A stretch of DNA of 64,000 nucleotides, from contig CM071590.1 in the NCBI GenBank assembly GCA_036429605.1, positions 992,001-1,056,000 of the forward strand, written 5' to 3'. Made by a program: the position numbers and the translations under genes. Of this stretch, positions 1 through 11,906 are shown piece by piece; positions within the stretch are counted from its first letter, which is position 1; every line of letters begins with the position of its first letter. Source of the stretch: Cladobotryum mycophilum. Taxonomy: Eukaryota; Ascomycota; Sordariomycetes; Hypocreales; Hypocreaceae. The notes under the pieces were generated by a model. It ran no database searches and was not told where the DNA came from. It was given only the letters and a program-made list of their open reading frames with translations.

Positions 1-277
1 ACTGTGCGCGGGTATTTCCCAAAGACACATGCTCCCGATCCCCTCCCACCGAGATAAATGCAATGAAATGTATAATAAAAAGATGCCTTCCTCGACAAAT
101 GAACACTCGGATTTCACCTCAACGACAGCATCAACTACTACCGTCGATCAACGTCTATGACAGGGCTGACCCTACCCAATTCTTCTAGTGCAGATGCCCC
201 AAGACCAACACCACGAGACAGAAGAAACTTCGCTGCCAAAACACAAGATGATTCGCAAACTTTCCCCCAATCCCAGG

Positions 278-1417
278 TTACTCCTCGTATTTACCGCCGG
301 TGAAGGAGAAGTTGTTCTCTTCTAACCGGGACTTGAGGAATTCGTAAACGGTAAAGGTAACGGCCTGGCCGGGAGCGACACGCATTATTCGGGGGGTGAT
401 GCCCTTGTAGAAAGCATGGAAGCCCTCTTGCCTGCAAGGAGAATTGGTTAGTCATTTGCCAAGTTTGGCAACTGGGGAAAAAAGGCAAACCCTTACTTGA
501 ACATGTCAGCGGCAATGCCCGATATCCTCTTCCAGGCGGTGCTGTCAGGCGGAGCAGGCGTCTTTTGCAAACGGGTCTTGATGGTGTCTATGGGTGCGTT
601 ACTCAGGGGTCCCATGGCGCCGCTCACGAGGCCGATGAGTGTCGTCTGCCAGCTAGGCAAGTTCCCGTCCGCGTACTGTGGCTGCCACTCCTTGAGCCAG
701 GTCTTGAAGTAGCTGTACGCTGTGAAGTTGACGGCCTGGTTGGATCCCTGACGCAGCGCCGTGAGGGACACGCCGCGGTACAAGGCACCGAAGCCTTCTT
801 CCTTGACGACTGTGTAGAGCGCATGCGCGGCGTTTCGGTACTTTGGGATGTCTAGGGGATCAGCCATGCTGTGGTGCTGGGCCTGTAGACGGATCTTGAT
901 GACCTCCATGGGGGTGACGACGGCAACGGCCTCGGTAACTCCCGCGGAGAGGCCGGCGAGGAAGGTAGCCTGGCCGGAGACCTTGCCGGTGGTCTTGTCG
1001 GCGAGGGCCTGCTTGTACCACTCAAAGGACGTGAAGCGAATGGCCATCTTAGGGACAATGCCGGTGAGGACGGCGCCGAGGCCCTTGTAAAGACCTAGAG
1101 GCGTTTCCTTCTTGACGAGCTCGACACCGGTTTTGATGAAGCCGCGGCGGGGGGCGCCGGGTTGTCGGGCGCGACGAGAGAGCTGCATACGGACTTTGAT
1201 TGTGTCTGGACAAAGGTTAATATGGTTGTTCGCAAAGGTTGAAGGGGGGAGCTTACCGAGGGGATGGCATGCGAGGGCTTCCATCATACCGGCACCACCT
1301 CCAGCTATGGGCGAGGTTAGCATATTGACTTGAGCGAGAGCAATTGAGTGGTTTGTGAGTCAACGGACCGATGAGGTTTGTCGCCGCTGTGGGCGGTTGT
1401 TTTCCATCTCTAGGCAT
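278..1417 (-). CDS. acuL: Mitochondrial succinate/fumarate carrier (Sfc1/AcuL type)
   Basis: Four exons (1417-1369, 1304-1257, 1205-497, 431-278) encode about 319 residues, the normal size for a mitochondrial carrier. Three carrier repeats are visible, each with its P-x-[DE]-x-x-[KR] signature: PLDTIK, PMEVIK and PIDTIK. The contexts RMQLSRR, GLGAV, FTSFEWYK and KGITPRIMRVAPGQAV closely resemble yeast Sfc1, which exchanges cytosolic succinate for mitochondrial fumarate across the inner membrane so that glyoxylate-cycle succinate can feed gluconeogenesis on C2 carbon sources. The first intron has an unusual GTCCGT donor (1368), while the others are canonical; the first splice site is the least certain part. 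The start ATG at 1417 gives MPRDGKQPP ahead of the conserved AGGGAGMMEALACHP. Assignment to Sfc1 rather than the citrate carrier Ctp1 rests on remembered motif similarity. Confidence 0.9.
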
Positions 1418-3663
1418 CTTGAGTGTATCTTGTGTGTCTTTATTTTTCTTTGTTGACGAATATCTTTAGATGGTCCGATCCCGGCTTTGAACCAACTCTT
1501 GTGGTGTCACAATGGTTTGTTTGCGCCGTCTGTTGTTTGCGTTGCGCAACCGTGTGTTTGTGTGTGTTCGAGTCAACCACCAAGTTGAAGCTATTTCGAG
1601 ATCAGGAAGCGGAAGCTATTCCGAAGGAGGGGGCACAATAAACAGAAGAGTTGACTACAAGAAAATGGAAGAAGGAGAATAAAAAATAAAAAGGAAGAAA
1701 AGGATAGTCTACGGAGAAGAGAGAGAAAGAGAGAGAAATAAAGAGTCACGCACGAGACCAATGGATCTTTTTAGAGGAGTTTGTTATTTCTTTTCATTAT
1801 GACGACCCTTTTTCTTTTTGACATATGATTCCGGGTCGGGTCCCGCCCCGCCTCTTGCGACGCTGCTCCTTGTGGTGTAAGGGGAAGCATGGAAAACCCA
1901 AGGTAGACCAAACTAATAATACGGGCATAACAAAAAAGATGGAACCTTTGCGGAGCCCCAAGTAACGCGCCACACGTGGGAGGCGAAAAAAAGAAGGGGG
2001 ACAAGGGCCCAGCGTCACAAGACAAAAAGACGTAAGAACCAGCGGCGGGCTTGTTTCCAATGCTCTGCGTGTATGTATTTCCTACTCCCTTCGAGCCGGA
2101 GGGACTGGGCTGAGAAGGAAGAGGGAGGAGAGAAAAACGCTTGGACAGGCCCCCCTCCTCCCCTCCCCCACTACCTGGGTAACTACTAAGCTGGGCTGGC
2201 TGGCGTGTAAGTTGAGTTGATTTGTCCCGCGGTTGTTTTTTCTCTACTACCGTTTTAGGTTGGGAAAAGGGCGTGGGGAGAAAAAGGGTTTAAGAGAGTT
2301 GTAAGGGTGTAAGGGTGCAATTTGGGGGGGGCGTTTCTTCTCCACATCGGGAAACGTATGTAGTGACATAGCCGGACGGGTGGAGGAATTTTGGGAAGAA
2401 AAGGAAAAGGGAAGGGGAAGAAGAGAGATAGAAAGAGAGAGACGTTGAACAGTTTGCTTGTATTGTAACGTGATGATGCATTCCATATAGCCGGACGGAT
2501 GCAACTCGGAGACAACAAACAAACCCGTTCGTTTTACGACATGCATGCTTGTTATCCCTCGATACGTTTGATTTCCTCTTTCCATATACTACCTATCTAG
2601 AAATACACACGAGCACTATAGCTATTGCTTACAGTCTCTTTTCCAACTCAGCTGAACTCTTCCTCTCCCTTCCTCTCCCCCTCCCTTTTTACCGACCAAA
2701 AGCCAGGGGCCGAGCTTGTGATAATGCGGGGTGTCTGTTCCTGCACGCACTCCCCAAAATGGAGAAAACGGTACGTATCTTTCTAGTGGGGGCCGGGAGG
2801 GACCGGGACTTGCTGCTACTGCTGCTGCTCCTCCAACCATCAACCACAACTACCACCAATTTCCTCAAGCCCGACAATGTACCGGTCTGAGCCGAGGTTC
2901 CAGAAGAAGCGCACAGCCGGAGTTTGGAGAGAGACATCCAAAGGAATGAATGAGCGAAGTGGCATCACGTCATCAAGGATGGGGGAGGGTTTCAGATGCA
3001 AAAAAAGGTTATAGTAGCATCAGATAAGATGCGTGCATATTTGACTCATCAAGACCATCTTCATCCTAGGGGGCGTACACTTAGCACCCTTGATGCATAC
3101 TCATCTAGCCACAATATCCATAAACAAGCTTCATCTACGCCATGCATCACCACCATCACCCCCATGCGGAAATCACCATGGTAAACCAACAAAAAAATCA
3201 ATCTTGATTCCTCATATTCATATTCATATTCAGCAATGTCGCACAAGCCACTCGCGCAAAGAAGAATACATATATAAATAAGCCATGTACAAAAAGGGTG
3301 CTCCAAATGCACTCTTCAAAGTTTCCCTAAACGCCATTGCCTTTGCCTTTGCCATTGTTTGCCCCTCAGCTGTTGTAGACGCTGACTCCATTTCCTACCG
3401 TTGTGTTCGGCCCAGAACACCTAAAAGTCCGTCTAATTTTCCGGTTCGCGCGCCCAGGTTGAATGAGTTTTTCAAACCGAATGTCCCGTCTAGGCCGTGG
3501 ATAAGTAGGTAAAGAAACCGTGGGAAATCATCCCGCACAAAATGTCCCAAAACGCCCCAGTACCATGGTATCTCCTCAAGAAAACCCTGCAAAAATGCTT
3601 CAAATATACATAAATGTGAATCGGAAATTGTGCGTCAATCGGAACGTCGTCATCATCCTTTTC
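1418..3663. other. Intergenic region between carrier 5' end and sulfur-controller 3' end
   Basis: No open frame here has an ATG, coding-like composition and recognisable domain. It holds the promoter and leader of the carrier gene (purine-rich tract around 1660-1745) and the 3' flank of the F-box/WD40 gene. A pyrimidine-rich stretch lies at 2640-2695. Nothing else can be supported. Confidence 0.6.
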
Positions 3664-5953
3664 TCATGATGGTGTTCCCCTCTCCTCCATGTTGTCCCCT
3701 TCAAAACTGTACAGCCGAACGTCTCCGTCTTCGCTGCCGCTGGCCATTCGGCTGTCACTCAGCCCAACGCAAGTTACCGGGCCCGCATGTCCAGTGAAGC
3801 TCCGCTCACACTTGCCCGACCGAGGCTCCCAAATCTTGGTCATGGAATCATTAGCTCCGGTTACGACCCGAAGTGTGTCGCCGACCAGGCCCCAAATTCC
3901 CTCGACATGGCCAAACATGCTGCGAATGCATTTGCCTGTGGTCACGTTCCACAACCGAACCGTGTTATCCAGCCCACCCGTGAGCATATAACGTGGGGGT
4001 AGGGGACGATTTGGGTCCGAGACAAACCCATACCCGAAAGCTGAGCGATCATCTGTGGACACCGGTTCTGGTGATGGTGTCGGTGTTGAGCCTCGCTCGC
4101 TATGCACCGACATGGTGTCTGCTTTGTCTGCATTGGGATCCTCGTCTGACTCAAAGTCTGGCGGCATCAGCAAGACTTGTTGCACCTGGCCGACGTGGCC
4201 AAGATATGTCTTGATGCACTGTTTCGAATCCATATCCCACAGCTTGACCGAAAGATCATCCGAGGCTGAGAAGACGGTTCGAGATGCAGAATCCATCCTC
4301 ACATGATTGACCCAATCTGTGTGGCCACGCAAGGAAAATGTCTGCTTCGTGTCGAAGCTGAATATCTTGACAGTCCTATCAATGGATCCTGATGCCAGCG
4401 TGCAGCCATCGAAATGAACCGACAGCACACCTTCGGTATGGCATTGGAGAGTGCTAAGACACTCACCCGTCTGCCAGTTCCAGATCTTGATGGTCTTGTC
4501 GAAACTTCCACTGATAAGCTTGGAGTCATCAAACTGTAGAGTCCTGATGGTTGAGGTATGTCCCCTCAGGGTTCGGATAACTTCCCCTGTCTCAATATTC
4601 CAGATTTTGATTGTGGTGTCGTACGAGCCCGAAGCAAGGATGTTGTGGTCAAACTGCAAGCAGGTGACGCCATTCTCGTGTCCTTTGAACGTCTTGATGG
4701 AACACCGCCCCGTCTTCCAGTTGTATCCCACCTTGTACCGGTCGCGATAGACGTCCTTCCATGGTCGGAATTTGCGCTCTTCAGTCAACTGCGATCGTGG
4801 ATCGGCCGATGCCTGAACTCGCTGTCGCTTCGCGCCTCCATCGCCACGAACAACCATTGCCCGCTTATTGGAACCTTGGGACGATGACGAAGCCGGCTCG
4901 TCTTCAATTTCCGTCACACGATCAGAGTGCGCTGTGCGCTGATGCTTGTTCCATGCCATCAACTTCTTCTTTTCCAACAGTGGTAGTCCCCAACCACACT
5001 TGGTACACTTCCTGTCAATGTGTTGTTCGCACATTCTATGCCAAACCACATCGTCATCGGCCAACGCTCGCCACCGACGACTGACCTGCGCGGCCTTGCA
5101 AAGGGAAACGGTGTCGAGATAACAGAGGATCTTGTACGACAATTCGACGGGAAGTGTTGCCAGAAAGTCGATTTTGAGTTGCTCTTGGACCTCGCGGGAT
5201 ACGGTCGACAGTTGAGGAAAGCAGCATTGGGTGATGATGCCCTGGAGCATGAGTTCGCGGTGTTTGGCCGGTGCAGCAGAGAACAGGGACCAGACGTGGG
5301 TTATAGCTTCTTGATCGGCGGTCGTAAGACTGTTAAGTTCCTGTAGGTTAGGTAGGTGTTAGTGACAAGAGCTACATGGAGGAGTAGAAGAATGCGCGCG
5401 AGCATGGATTAAGTAGTAGTTGACATACACGCTGGATTATGCCCATCTTAGTCTCGTCGGCCGCTCTGCGACACTTGGAGTCGGGGCGATGGCGATAGCA
5501 ATACTTGGTATTGGGATCCTTGGTGGTGGTCAAGGCATTGGACATGCCCGTGTCCTTGTTGTTATTCTTGCCGATGGGAGCGTAGAGGTCCGGGATATGC
5601 TCCTTCAAGAAAGGGCTGAGGGTCTTGCCCACGAGATCAGACGGCATCTTGATGAGGCCTCGAGGAGGCTCCTCCTCTGTTGGCCGTCGTCTATCGCAGT
5701 TGTCTTTGGAGGGAGGCTGAGGATCGGCGGTATGGTCAAGGGCACGCTCGAGCGTAGAGGAAGTTTGCGTTTGCTTGGAAGATGAGTTTGAATTCGAACT
5801 CGCTATGGTAGTAGTAGTTGTTGTTGTTGTTGTTGTCGCTACTGTCAAAGAAGTTGAATCTGAGACCGCATCAACGGCCGACAAAGGTTGTTCATCTTGT
5901 CGCAAAGTGAAAGAGTTCGGCAGGTTGCCGTCAGCCATGGCGAGGGATTGCAT
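3664..5953 (-). CDS. sconB: F-box/WD40 sulfur controller, SCF ubiquitin-ligase substrate receptor (SconB / Scon-2 / Met30)
   Basis: Two exons (5953-5429 and 5340-3664; intron 5428-5341, GTATGT...CTACAG) give about 733 residues. The N-terminal 150 residues are low complexity (a threonine run around residues 39-50). The segment across the splice, KMGIIQR then ELNSLTTADQEAITHVWSLF, matches the conserved pre-F-box region of fungal sulfur controllers. The F-box (FLATLPVELSYKILCYLD) precedes a CTKCGWGLP element and seven WD40 blades (for example FKGHENGVTCLQFD, LRGHTSTIRTLQFD, FTGHAGPVTCVGLS), with an acidic/serine insert in blade 5. In the known family the propeller binds the sulfur bZIP activator (MetR/Cys-3/Met4) when sulfur is plentiful and the F-box recruits Skp1-Cullin. 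An in-frame ATG at 5938 is an alternative start. Confidence 0.92.
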
Positions 5954-8220
5954 GTAGATATTATGCGGTGTGTGACAATCGCACGACGTAAAGCCTAAAT
6001 ATTGCGTTTACAGGGCGATTCATTTGCTGGGCGGGCTGAGGTAGTCAGAGCCAGCGATGGCGTGCTCTGGGCTTAGTATTTTGAGACACCACCACAGAGC
6101 ACAAGCCGTGGAAGCATAAAGATAGGACCAGGTACGAACGATACGGGTACGGTACGTATCGGGGGTTCACCACAGGGCTGCAGAGAGAAAAAGAGAAGGA
6201 TCCAGTTGGGTGTCGACGGGTAGCAGCAGGAGAATGATTTGTTTGTTCGTCGAGACTTGAAACGACCAGGATGGAAGGATGTCGAAGGAGGCCAAGGGGG
6301 CCAAGGATGGATGTAATTCGCAAGCAACAAACAAATGTCCAAGAATGGATTCGAGAGAGGCACGAGGACCAGCAGAGAAAAAAAGAAGCGGAGCCCCCTT
6401 GGAGACCATCAAACGGCTGCTGTAGTGCTGGCTGGCTGGCTGCCGGTTGCTGCTGGAGCTGGAGCTGGACTGAAGTCTGAGCGAGCCAGCGCTGGAAGTG
6501 GGAGAGAGACGAGGGTTTGGGAGGCGATTACGCTAGAACTAAGAAAGTTGAGTGCTCTGGGGCGGAAATGGCGTTATCGGGGCCACAGCGTCTGGCCCAT
6601 CGCCGAATTTTCAAGGTATGGGGGATGCATGGATTGGATCCATCCTCTTTGGAGCTTCCTAGAGCGCCATCAGAGCACCGTTAGAGCGCTATTAGAGCCT
6701 GAAAAAGACCCTATCAGAAGCCTTGTAGAAGAACTAATAGGGGATTTAACAGGGATGTAGGGGTCCCTGTAGACCCACCCCGACGACCCGAGGGTGGGAT
6801 TGGATGGACTGACCGCCCAAGAGTCGCACCTCTGAAAAAAGAAGCCAGCCAGCCAAGGTTCTAATGGACGCTCATCTTAGTAATATTAAAGGTCGTTGCT
6901 TTGCCCTCACTCTCTGCTAGGTAGGTAGTTTTTGCCATGCGCCGTCGCCCACTGTTGCCCGCCGTCGCCATCCAGTAGCTTCCAGTCACCAAGAGACAGA
7001 CTTGTTGGTCGCAAAAGCTTTGACAGGCGCCTGACATAATCCGTGTAACATCTTACAAACTTCCACCTCTCATCTCCCACACACTCCCACGGAGAGGCGA
7101 GGCAGACAAGTTTTTCAACTACCAACGCTTGCCGCCCCCAGCCTGTATTTGCTTTTTTCCAAGTATCTCTCAGAATGGGGGAACACAAGGAAGAGACAGA
7201 TCATATGATGCCTTTCACCGAATGCGATACCGGACCCACGCGCGCCCCCATGGCTATTATCCATCCATCGTCCTGCAACGTTGGCCAGATTAGTCCTCGT
7301 ACATATAATTCACCTATACTATATACCTATGGGCACCACGGCTCGATGATCTCCCTCTCCATCTTTTAACAAGGGGCTCAATATTCACCTGGACTCGATT
7401 TACCCACGGGGATTTCGCGGGGACTTGGCGTGGAGAAACTGGGCTCCTACACACACACACTGGCTGTCGTCAATGCAGTGTGCATTTGCCATTGATTGAT
7501 TGTTTTCCCCCATGACCGTTGCCATGGATGTTCCATGTATCCCGTATTGGCTCCTACACTGACTCTGAGCAAACATTCAGAATGGCGCAATAGTCGTCAG
7601 CGAAGACGTCGTCATGGCAGAGCCCCTTTCTGTTGGATACACACACACACACACACAACCAAGGGTGCCACGACCCATCCTTCGATTTGCATTCAAAGCA
7701 TCTGCCAGCGCATTCATTTACTGGCCGTTGCTGATACGTAGGCCCGGGTCTGGTGGCGTGCGACGCAATGCCATATCGTGCCTTTCTGACGCATCCAGAT
7801 CCTTCTATTCCGCCTCAGCAGCACAGCGTAACGCAACACAATCACGATACCGAACGGCTACCTCGGCGATGCGATTCGATACAATGCGAGCTGATGCACC
7901 AGCAATAAGTGTTTTCTCGTTTGGTTCGGCAGCATATTGATTGACAAGCCTTCATCTTATCCTGGCAATGATGGACATCCGAATGCGACCCAATGCGGCT
8001 AAGTCGCCGAGTTTCCCACAAGAACACAAAGTATCATCACTCAATATTTTCCAAGTGGTGATACATGCTGTGTGTTTGTTACGCCAGGGCAGATGTTTGG
8101 TATACTTGCTGCTTTCATTTGATGCCTTATTCCGTTACATGTGAAGGGGCCGAGACAGAGAGTTGCTCGCTGCCCAATTTGCGGGCGCAAGCATTGCCAA
8201 TCCGAGCAGGCCGGTCTTGG
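5954..8220. other. Long upstream region of sconB, no supported gene
   Basis: About 2.3 kb with no convincing gene. It probably contains the sconB promoter and leader. A local cluster of imperfect 10-12 nt repeats built on TAGAGC/AGAGC lies at 6659-6700. CA-rich microsatellites occur near 7450 and 7640. An open stretch on the + strand (6335-6760) shows no domain and no coding-like composition. Confidence 0.5.
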
Positions 8221-8727
8221 TCAGAGTCGCATCATTTCTTGCTTACCGATGCCATTCCTTCGCGTCATTTCATCCCTTTTTGAAGCATCCCTTTTTAAAG
8301 CTTGATTGTGCCATAGTGCTGTGAAACTGTTGAGCAAGGGTTGAGAAGCTCCTGAGCCTTCTTTTTGCCTGCTCCAACATTCCATGGGTGAAACACGGAC
8401 CTCCCCTACGAACGTGCACTGAGCTCTCTTTTCCATCTTCTTCAATGGGCTAGACCTATGGGTGTCGTATATCTCGTCCATTATGACGATTAATGGCTTG
8501 TATTTCAATTCCGGTCCGTTATCGGATCCAATGATTTGGCTCAGATGTTTCATGCCGAGACGGACGTTGTGTTTCAAGATGGACTCTTGAGACCTTTTAC
8601 ATTCCTCTGGTCGGCGGGGAGGGAAAGGCTGCACTAACGACCCAATAACATGCATCGAGACCATTCCCTTGGGCTTTTTTTTTGACTTTTTGATATAGTT
8701 GAAGATGGCATTATGGCAAGCCTCCAT
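8221..8727 (-). CDS. Possible hypothetical protein or gene remnant
   Basis: An ATG-initiated frame of 168 codons. The first about 120 residues look protein-like, with balanced composition (AIFNYIKKSKK, GMKHLSQIIGSDNGPEL, PLIVIMDEIYD). The last 40 are rich in R, K and S and look random. No domain or family is recognised, there is no sign of introns, and no transcription signal can be pointed to. It could be a lineage-specific gene, a decayed fragment of a larger gene, or chance. Confidence 0.25.
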   Translation of the reverse strand: MEACHNAIFNYIKKSKKKPKGMVSMHVIGSLVQPFPPRRPEECKRSQESILKHNVRLGMKHLSQIIGSDNGPELKYKPLIVIMDEIYDTHRSSPLKKMEKRAQCTFVGEVRVSPMECWSRQKEGSGASQPLLNSFTALWHNQALKRDASKRDEMTRRNGIGKQEMMRL

Positions 8728-8888
8728 TCCAAACGGAGGCGGCCATCATGCCCAGTCTATGCCGGCATCAAGATGAAAGGTGCTATGGATCTCAACGTTT
8801 TCTGTAGGCCATCGCATATTATCATTTTAGTCCTCTATAGCGAATCACCGTAAATTTATTGCTCTTCACATCTTACCCGCTCATCATA

Positions 8889-9746
8889 ATGGCAATGGAA
8901 GGTCCACCAGTTCGCTATCCAAACCTGTCGACGGAAGACGTATACAGAGCCGGCGAATCAACTCTTGCCGGAAGCACTCCTCCTCTGAGTCCTAGACAAG
9001 AACTTCCAGTCTATCCAATAGAAGGAGGTCCGCCGATATATGAAGACGATGAATTAGACGCCAAAGAAAAGGCCGCCAGAGCAAAAGCTAAGTCCAAAGT
9101 CAGAAAGATTTTGCTCATCAGGCTTTTATCATCCATATTCATTACGGTGCTGGTTTCACTGTTTGTGGCGGCGGTCGTTGGACGGATAGAGAACGAGCGG
9201 GCACTTGAAAGGATGTCCCATAGGGAGCAGATGTAGGTTACATTGACTCTCGCCTATTCTGGCATGGCTAATAGGCAGTGAAGATTGAATACGACGATTA
9301 TCACAATCACTGCGATGCCAGACAGAGTCAAACAAACTCTAGCGGCAACATCTACGACGACGACGGCGACCACCACCACCACCACCACAAGACACCATAA
9401 ACAAGTGGCAACTAGGTCTCGAACGACGGCATCGCTACCGCTTCAAACAGCTTCCTCAATGACACGCGAGACGATTACTTTTGAATGTCCTAATATGTAC
9501 TTTACCGCCACGGCAACGTCCACAGGAGACTTCCAGAGTCCAACGAATGAAGCCACTCCCGAACCAGCTGAAGACGATGGCCATGAACGGAGGATTATTG
9601 GTGTGTCTGTGTATTCCATGGATAATTGTCGGGTCGCCCGCACGACGTACAAGGGGCTTGGAGATGATTTGAGGTACCGCTGCACGCTTTCCTGTGACGG
9701 AGGGGGGATACTTTGCCGTTTGGACTGGGACCTTGAGTCCAAATGA
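8889..9746 (+). CDS. Single-pass membrane protein with threonine-rich ectodomain, function unknown
   Basis: Exon 1 starts at the ATG at 8889 (MAMEGPPVRYPN). It encodes a proline-rich cytoplasmic tail, a lysine/arginine patch and one hydrophobic helix (residues about 80-102, ILLIRLLSSIFITVLVSLFV), then reaches a stop. The same frame reopens at 9284 and runs to 9746 with a threonine-rich stalk and a short cysteine-containing C-terminal region (CPNMYF, DNCRVAR, CTLSCDGGG, CRLDW). A GTAGGT donor at 9233 joined to an AAG acceptor ending 9283 (about 268 residues) or an ACAG acceptor ending 9325 (about 254 residues) keeps the frame. Both acceptors are less than ideal. The topology suggests a type II membrane protein. 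No family is recognised. Confidence 0.5.
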
Positions 9747-10133
9747 AGCTACAGTGTCATCGGGGGTGTTTTTTGAACCCCCCTTGAGTGTATAGGAAGC
9801 GACGCCGCAAGAGGAAGATCATACCCAGTGAAATGATGGCCTAGATGATGTTGGGTTATTATAACAAGATGAGATGGATGGATTTATGTATGTACAAGGA
9901 AATAATACAAATCTCGATTCACTTATTCATGACTAAAGATCAACGTCTAATGAGGGTCGACTTACATGAACCCGCGTGCGGCTGATCCACCTCGGGGCGT
10001 CTGCCTTCCGCACTGCCCGGCTGACTCACAGCTCTGCCGTCCCAACCCCATCCCCAATATCGCCACGATCGACGAATCCGATGACCCATACAGGAATTCA
10101 TTCATGCCTACTACCTTACTACCTTCTTACCCT
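9747..10133. other. Spacer before the ncRNA cluster
   Basis: 3' flank of the membrane-protein gene and upstream flank of the first ncRNA unit. I see no gene or repeat in it. Confidence 0.5.
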
Positions 10134-10152
10134 TATAAACAAAATAATAAAC
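10134..10152 (+). promoter_or_regulatory. TATA-like box and AT block of ncRNA unit 1
   Basis: TATAAA at 10134, 29 nt before the 5' strand of the terminal stem, followed by AATAATAAAC. The same pair of elements recurs at this spacing in the other units. Confidence 0.65.
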
Positions 10153-10162
10153 AAGTATTTTC

Positions 10163-10241
10163 AGCGAAGTAGCGGAACAACTTACCTTTTGGTTATCTCT
10201 TTCGGGACAAATTTGCCGATTTCGGTCGGCCTTCGCTTTTT
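10163..10241 (+). ncRNA. Putative Pol III ncRNA, cluster unit 1
   Basis: Bounded by AGCGAAG (10163-10169) and CTTCGCT (10231-10237), which form a perfect 7-bp terminal stem. TAGC follows the 5' strand as in the A box of a tRNA gene. A T5 run (10237-10241) ends the unit, about 79 nt in all. A B-box-like GTTCGAATCC lies at 10274-10283, after the T-run, and longer T-runs follow (near 10322). A small ACC-TTTT-GGT hairpin and a GCCGATTTCGGTCGGC hairpin are visible inside. No coding potential is apparent. The 5' end, Pol III use and function are inferred from the signals shared by nine units. Confidence 0.65.
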
Positions 10242-10996
10242 GGGGAAGATTTCTCTTTTTTGTCGAGGTGGATGTTCGAATCCGTGTTGCTGTCTTTTGT
10301 TCTTGGTTCTCTGCTCTTATTCTTTTTTTCTTCTTTTTTTCTTTCTTTATCGTGTGCTGTGTGCTGTTTACTCGTGTTTGGTGATTCTGTGTATGACGGT
10401 GCATGTTTACATTTATCAAGCTATCTGTAAGAGATATATTCTTATCCCACGAGTTCTTGCTATAGACGTCGTTGGAACTGAGACTTATTGGTATTTTTAA
10501 AGCGTATTAGACTGTCCTTCAAGCTTGGCTGGCCCTACGAAGAACTGCATCTCGTATGTCCGCGCTTCATGAGATGTCTTGGTGATATCATGAGCGCATG
10601 TACAGAGCCTTCGTATTCGCACTGATAGCTTCCAAACAACTTCCAAGGTTATCGAATGTAGATGAAGCTCTTCCTATCCTAACAGTAATTTGCATCCCCT
10701 CTCATCGTATGGTATTTCCCCAAGTTAAAACAAAGCTGTACAACCAAGGTAACGACTCTTCTTACTGAGCACTTTCATGCCACCCTCTCTATACCACGAT
10801 TTTCTGAGTACCATATTCATTAGCTCATATCTCAACCGGTTGCTATGTACAACAATCCTCATCTATCAACAAACTTCCACATCCACGATTCCACACTCTT
10901 CGACCAGATTCCCTCTCCCCTTTAGCCCACCACGCCCCAATAAACCTTATCAGCCTTTAGCCAAGCGCAAAAACAAAGTAAGCAAAACAAACAGGA

Positions 10997-11014
10997 TATA
11001 AGTAAAAATAATGC
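10997..11014 (+). promoter_or_regulatory. TATA-like box and AT block of ncRNA unit 2
   Basis: TATAAG at 10997, exactly 29 nt before the terminal stem of unit 2, followed by AAAAATAATG. Confidence 0.65.
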
Positions 11015-11025
11015 AAGTAATTCTC

Positions 11026-11115
11026 AGCGAAGTAGCTGGTTCCAAACGAAACAAACCTACTCTCTGTTGAAATGGCGCTCCCCCTTAAGGAGTTTACCGC
11101 TTCGCTTTCTTTTTT
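11026..11115 (+). ncRNA. Putative Pol III ncRNA, cluster unit 2
   Basis: AGCGAAG at 11026-11032 pairs with CTTCGCT at 11100-11106. TAGCTGG follows the 5' strand. The T5 seen in other units is interrupted here (TTTC) and a T6 run at 11110-11115 follows. A CTCC/GGAG hairpin sits shortly before the 3' strand. The B-box-like GGTTCGAGTTC is at 11138-11148. About 90 nt. The core shows little similarity to the other units, so conservation is confined to ends and promoter. Confidence 0.65.
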
Positions 11116-11630
11116 GGCGGGGATACTGCAGGTGCTGGGTTCGAGTTCATCGGTTTTCTCTTGCAGACATTTTTTTGTGCCTTTTCATTTTCTGTTCTCC
11201 CCTATAAGGCGCACTTTGTATACTTGCCATATTTCTATTCAGAAAAAAAAGTGCATTCATGTCAAGACATCATGGTATTTCTTATACTTCCCTCATGGCC
11301 AACCATCCGTCCACCTCCCATGGTACGTTTTCGATAATGACTACCCTAGAAGAGGACGACACCTAGCCAGTGCTCCAATACTCTGTATCTCTTGGATAAT
11401 AAACCATTCTTATTTGTTTCTTGTACATTCATCATCAAACCAGTTTCTTGGTATCATTCTTTCAGACTGCCATTTCCTATTCAAACCCATCCACTTGTCA
11501 TCATTACATCTTCACCTACTTGCCTACCCTACCACCTACATACATCACTACCACCTCTCACCGATCTGCATCACCAACACAGCCACTTCAGCCACTTCAG
11601 CCTCACTGCCGTCCCATCCAACCATTCCCA

Positions 11631-11650
11631 CATAATCCAAAATAATAACC
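11631..11650 (+). promoter_or_regulatory. Weak TATA-like box and AT block of ncRNA unit 3
   Basis: CATAATCC replaces TATAAN at the -29 position. AAATAATAACC follows at 11640-11650, the clearest form of the AT block. Confidence 0.5.
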
Positions 11651-11659
11651 AAATCTTTT

Positions 11660-11744
11660 AGCGAAGTAGCTTAACCCAACCTTCCCCTTGGCAACAAGGG
11701 ATCTTCCAGTTGATTGCTCCCCACAAAGGGAGACTTCGCTTTTT
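11660..11744 (+). ncRNA. Putative Pol III ncRNA, cluster unit 3
   Basis: AGCGAAG (11660-11666) and CTTCGCT (11734-11740) form the 7-bp stem, and T5 is at 11740-11744. Two internal hairpins are clear: CCCTTG/CAAGGG with a GCAA loop, and CTCCC/GGGAG just before the 3' strand. The A-box-like sequence reads TAGCTTAACCC. The B-box-like GGTTCGAACC at 11761-11770 is the best match to the tRNA B-box consensus in the cluster. About 85 nt. Confidence 0.7.
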
Positions 11745-11876
11745 GTTGCCGGTGACCTCTGGTTCGAACCTCCCGAGTGTCCTGTCTTCTTTTTCTCTCT
11801 CTCTCTTTTTTTTTGTTCTTTAACATGGTATGACAGCACACACACAGCCACTCCCACCCACCTTACCCTCCCTCCA

Positions 11877-11896
11877 TATAACCTAGTATAATAATC
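11877..11896 (+). promoter_or_regulatory. TATA-like box and AT block of ncRNA unit 4
   Basis: TATAAC at 11877, 30 nt before the unit, then TATAATAATC. The distance is one base longer than in most units. Confidence 0.65.
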
Positions 11897-11906
11897 ATCT
11901 TCCTTT

